A stretch of DNA of 25,482 nt from CAYRPN01 sp964426135 (GTDB lineage Bacteria; Planctomycetota; Phycisphaerae; Phycisphaerales; Phycisphaeraceae): positions 1 to 25,482 of the forward strand of contig CAYRPN010000084.1 of assembly GCA_964426135.1 (NCBI GenBank), written 5' to 3'. A program made the translations under genes and the position numbers. The notes under the pieces were generated by a model. The model was given only the letters and a program-made list of their open reading frames with translations, had not been told where the DNA came from and did not search any database. This document shows positions 23,828-25,482 of the stretch, in pieces; position 1 is the first letter of the stretch; each line of letters opens with the position of its first letter.

Positions 23828-25357
23828 CTACATTCGGTTGCGGAGTCGACTCCAAAGTTTTCTAATGAAACTCAACTTTTTGGGTGGAAGTCCACGAGTA
23901 ATCGGTGCAGCCATCGCTCGCATTTTCACTGCCTTCGGATGAGGACCGGTCATTACTGTACGCGGCAGTATCGCGTCACCTGTCGCCACGCGCCCCCGGA
24001 ATGAGCAGTCGGGTTGACACCTAGGCTCGGCGTGCAACATCTCGCCCAGGTTGTAGTGGTACCTCTGCTCACCAAAGTCCGAGCGACCAAGGAGACCGGT
24101 GATCAACGCAACGAACTGGATCACCTCGTGCGACGCAAGGCTCATCGAAAAGGGGAAGACATTTTGGCTCGCCGCAGCCACTATGTCCGGCGGTAGCCCA
24201 GCAATGTAGGAAGGATCGTCGAGTAAGCCTCTGCGTTCGGAATCGACGAGTCCTGGATCATACTGGCCACAGCACTGGAGGCAGCAACGCCCGGGGCCCG
24301 CTGTTCGAATCGACCACTCCGCACCCCTGAATTTGCCGTCCCGTGTTCGGACGACGATGCCGCCATCGATAACAGGTATTAAATGGGCGTAGGCGATGTG
24401 ATTGAGCACCTGCCTGCCCCAAGGGCGATCGACGCAACTAAAGATCACATCGCAATCGAGGGCAGCAGCAAAGCCCTCCGGTTCCGTCACGGCCGCCTCG
24501 ACACAGATTGCAGTGGGGTTCTGCGCGGTCGCAGACGACAGGAAGCCGGCGTGAGCAAGGTCTACCTTAGACCGGCTGGCTTCAACGTCCGCCGGCACGG
24601 CTCCGAGCTGGCGATCGAGGTTCAAACGCTCGATGCGGTCGAAGTCGATCAATGTCACGTTACGGATGCCCATTCGGGCGAGCGCTTCGACGACCAGTCG
24701 CCCGACGCTGCCAAGCCCAACAACACCGACATGCGTGCGGCTAAGTCGCGCCTGGTTTACCTCACCCCAAGCGCTTATTGTCCGGAGCAACTCCTCGCCA
24801 TGGCGCGGCACCGGTTGCAACTCCGGGTGGTAGGTTATCGCTAGACGGGAGCCGACCACTCGGACAGTGGCGCACCATCGCCGATCATACTGCTTCGGCG
24901 CAGTACGTGGCCAGAATCGCCCACTCCACGCGCCGTCGGTGCCCAAAGTCAAGCCGAGCAGCGGCAGACCAGTGGATGTCAGTGAGAATGGCGCCCGCTT
25001 CATCTCAGTCGCGATGTCGTCCGGACTCATGCCCTGCCAGCCGGGCCCGAAGTGGTTGTGCATCAAAACCAGCCCCGAATCCGCCTGGGCCGCACGTTGG
25101 CTGGCGCGGTTGAGATAGTCCCCGGTGAAGCTCACGTTGCCATCGAGTTGGAGTTCACCGTCTTGCGGGAGGATCAGCTCATACACGAGCGCGCTTAGTC
25201 GCTTAGCCCCGCGGCTCGGACGCCACAGCCCGAAGCATAGGTTTTCCTGGCGTCGCCGCTGCCGGTGGTACAGCAAGAGGTGCTGGACTGCCTGATCGTG
25301 CAGTACCTCCGGCATTGCGGCAGAGAAAGACTCAAAGTTGTCGACGATCTCAGACAT
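23828..25357 (-). CDS. JAB-E1 fusion: deubiquitinase-like domain plus ThiF-type adenylyltransferase
   Basis: 509 aa. The N-terminal JAB/MPN metalloprotease domain carries H100, H102, S111 and D114 ('MHNHFGPGWQGMSPDDIATE'), a JAMM pattern with one extra residue between His and Ser. The ThiF/E1 domain starts near 208 with 'VGVVGLGSVGRL' (nucleotide loop 214-219), 'LIDFDRIERLNLDRQ' (236-250) and 'FSCVDRPWGR' (306-315). A cysteine cluster 'GRCCLQCCGQYD' (356-367) with later Cys at about 450-454 probably holds zinc or includes the thiolating Cys. Such proteins adenylate a ubiquitin-like protein and pass it to an E2, while the JAB domain trims or removes it. It overlaps an E2-like gene by 8 bp. Confidence 0.85.
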   Translation of the reverse strand: MSEIVDNFESFSAAMPEVLHDQAVQHLLLYHRQRRRQENLCFGLWRPSRGAKRLSALVYELILPQDGELQLDGNVSFTGDYLNRASQRAAQADSGLVLMHNHFGPGWQGMSPDDIATEMKRAPFSLTSTGLPLLGLTLGTDGAWSGRFWPRTAPKQYDRRWCATVRVVGSRLAITYHPELQPVPRHGEELLRTISAWGEVNQARLSRTHVGVVGLGSVGRLVVEALARMGIRNVTLIDFDRIERLNLDRQLGAVPADVEASRSKVDLAHAGFLSSATAQNPTAICVEAAVTEPEGFAAALDCDVIFSCVDRPWGRQVLNHIAYAHLIPVIDGGIVVRTRDGKFRGAEWSIRTAGPGRCCLQCCGQYDPGLVDSERRGLLDDPSYIAGLPPDIVAAASQNVFPFSMSLASHEVIQFVALITGLLGRSDFGEQRYHYNLGEMLHAEPRCQPDCSFRGRVATGDAILPRTVMTGPHPKAVKMRAMAAPITRGLPPKKLSFIRKLWSRLRNRM

Positions 25358-25482
25358 AGGTCATCACAGCGTTCCAGTGAGCGAGAAGGCGACGACCGGG
25401 GTTGCTCGGAGTCCACGTCCCGGGCGGGATCGGGCGGCTCCAGTACTGCCAGTCACCAGGCAGATCGCTGGTCTCGTGAGGA
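25350..25482 (-). CDS. 3' end of an E2-like (ubiquitin-conjugating-type) gene
   Basis: Only the last 43 codons are in the window, entering at 25481 and ending in TGA at 25350-25352. The visible peptide includes 'DLPGDWQYWSRPIPPGTW' and 'RRLLAHWNAVMTYV'. The 'W.YWSR' turn followed by a C-terminal helix is characteristic of bacterial E2-family proteins found beside JAB-E1 genes. The stop overlaps the JAB-E1 start by 8 bp, so the pair is translationally coupled. The catalytic cysteine lies outside the window. Confidence 0.65.
   Translation of the reverse strand, partial: PHETSDLPGDWQYWSRPIPPGTWTPSNPGRRLLAHWNAVMTYV

Noticed and set aside
23607..23942. 111-aa plus-strand ORF in the gap right of the recombinase operon
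   Set aside because: Overlaps the end of the JAB-E1 gene, has no clear ribosome site and no recognisable domain.

Overview
This is a GC-rich bacterial window (roughly 60% GC by eye) that reads as a phage-like or integrative mobile element carrying a large anti-phage cassette, with part of a second, ubiquitin-like conjugation locus beside it. The host cannot be fixed from sequence alone. The serine recombinase/DUF2924/small-HTH operon and the DUF669-type phage recombination module would fit Planctomycetota or Proteobacteria, and I hold that loosely. No rRNA, tRNA or CRISPR array was seen.

Left part (1-7817, all minus strand). Reading right to left: an XRE repressor and an ImmA/IrrE protease (lysogeny-type control), two unrecognised overlapping genes (396 and 325 aa) closed by an intrinsic terminator, a sigma-like factor, a 30-aa small ORF coupled to a RecE-type nuclease, a strongly folded intergenic RNA candidate, a Sak4-like ATPase, a DUF669 protein, a RusA resolvase and a DUF4406 protein cut by the window edge. 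The run from the RecE-type gene to RusA is a phage single-strand-annealing and Holliday-junction module.

Middle (7818-20598, plus strand). A 308-bp divergent control region carries face-to-face promoter candidates under one possible operator, a terminator-like hairpin and a 46-bp dyad. It is followed by a tight operon: DUF499 ATPase, DUF3780, DUF1156 adenine methylase and a PLD-SNF2 fusion. This is a defence-island cassette known from comparative genomics, with a modification arm (DUF1156) and a likely restriction or translocation arm (DUF499, PLD-SNF2). A second two-gene module follows in AT-richer sequence: an SF1 helicase with a nuclease-like N-terminus, and a DUF2290-like partner. It looks like an add-on system.

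Right part (20670-23426, minus strand). Four genes joined by ATGA overlaps: a small protein, DUF2924, a large serine recombinase and a small HTH protein. This is the mobility module. The cassette therefore lies between the recombinase and the repressor, a typical cargo position. A 27-28 bp bipartite sequence upstream of this operon recurs upstream of the phage recombination operon about 20 kb away.

Far right (23463-25482). A 365-bp non-coding stretch rich in short palindromes, then a JAB-E1 fusion gene preceded by the 3' end of an E2-like gene: the edge of a bacterial ubiquitin-like operon.
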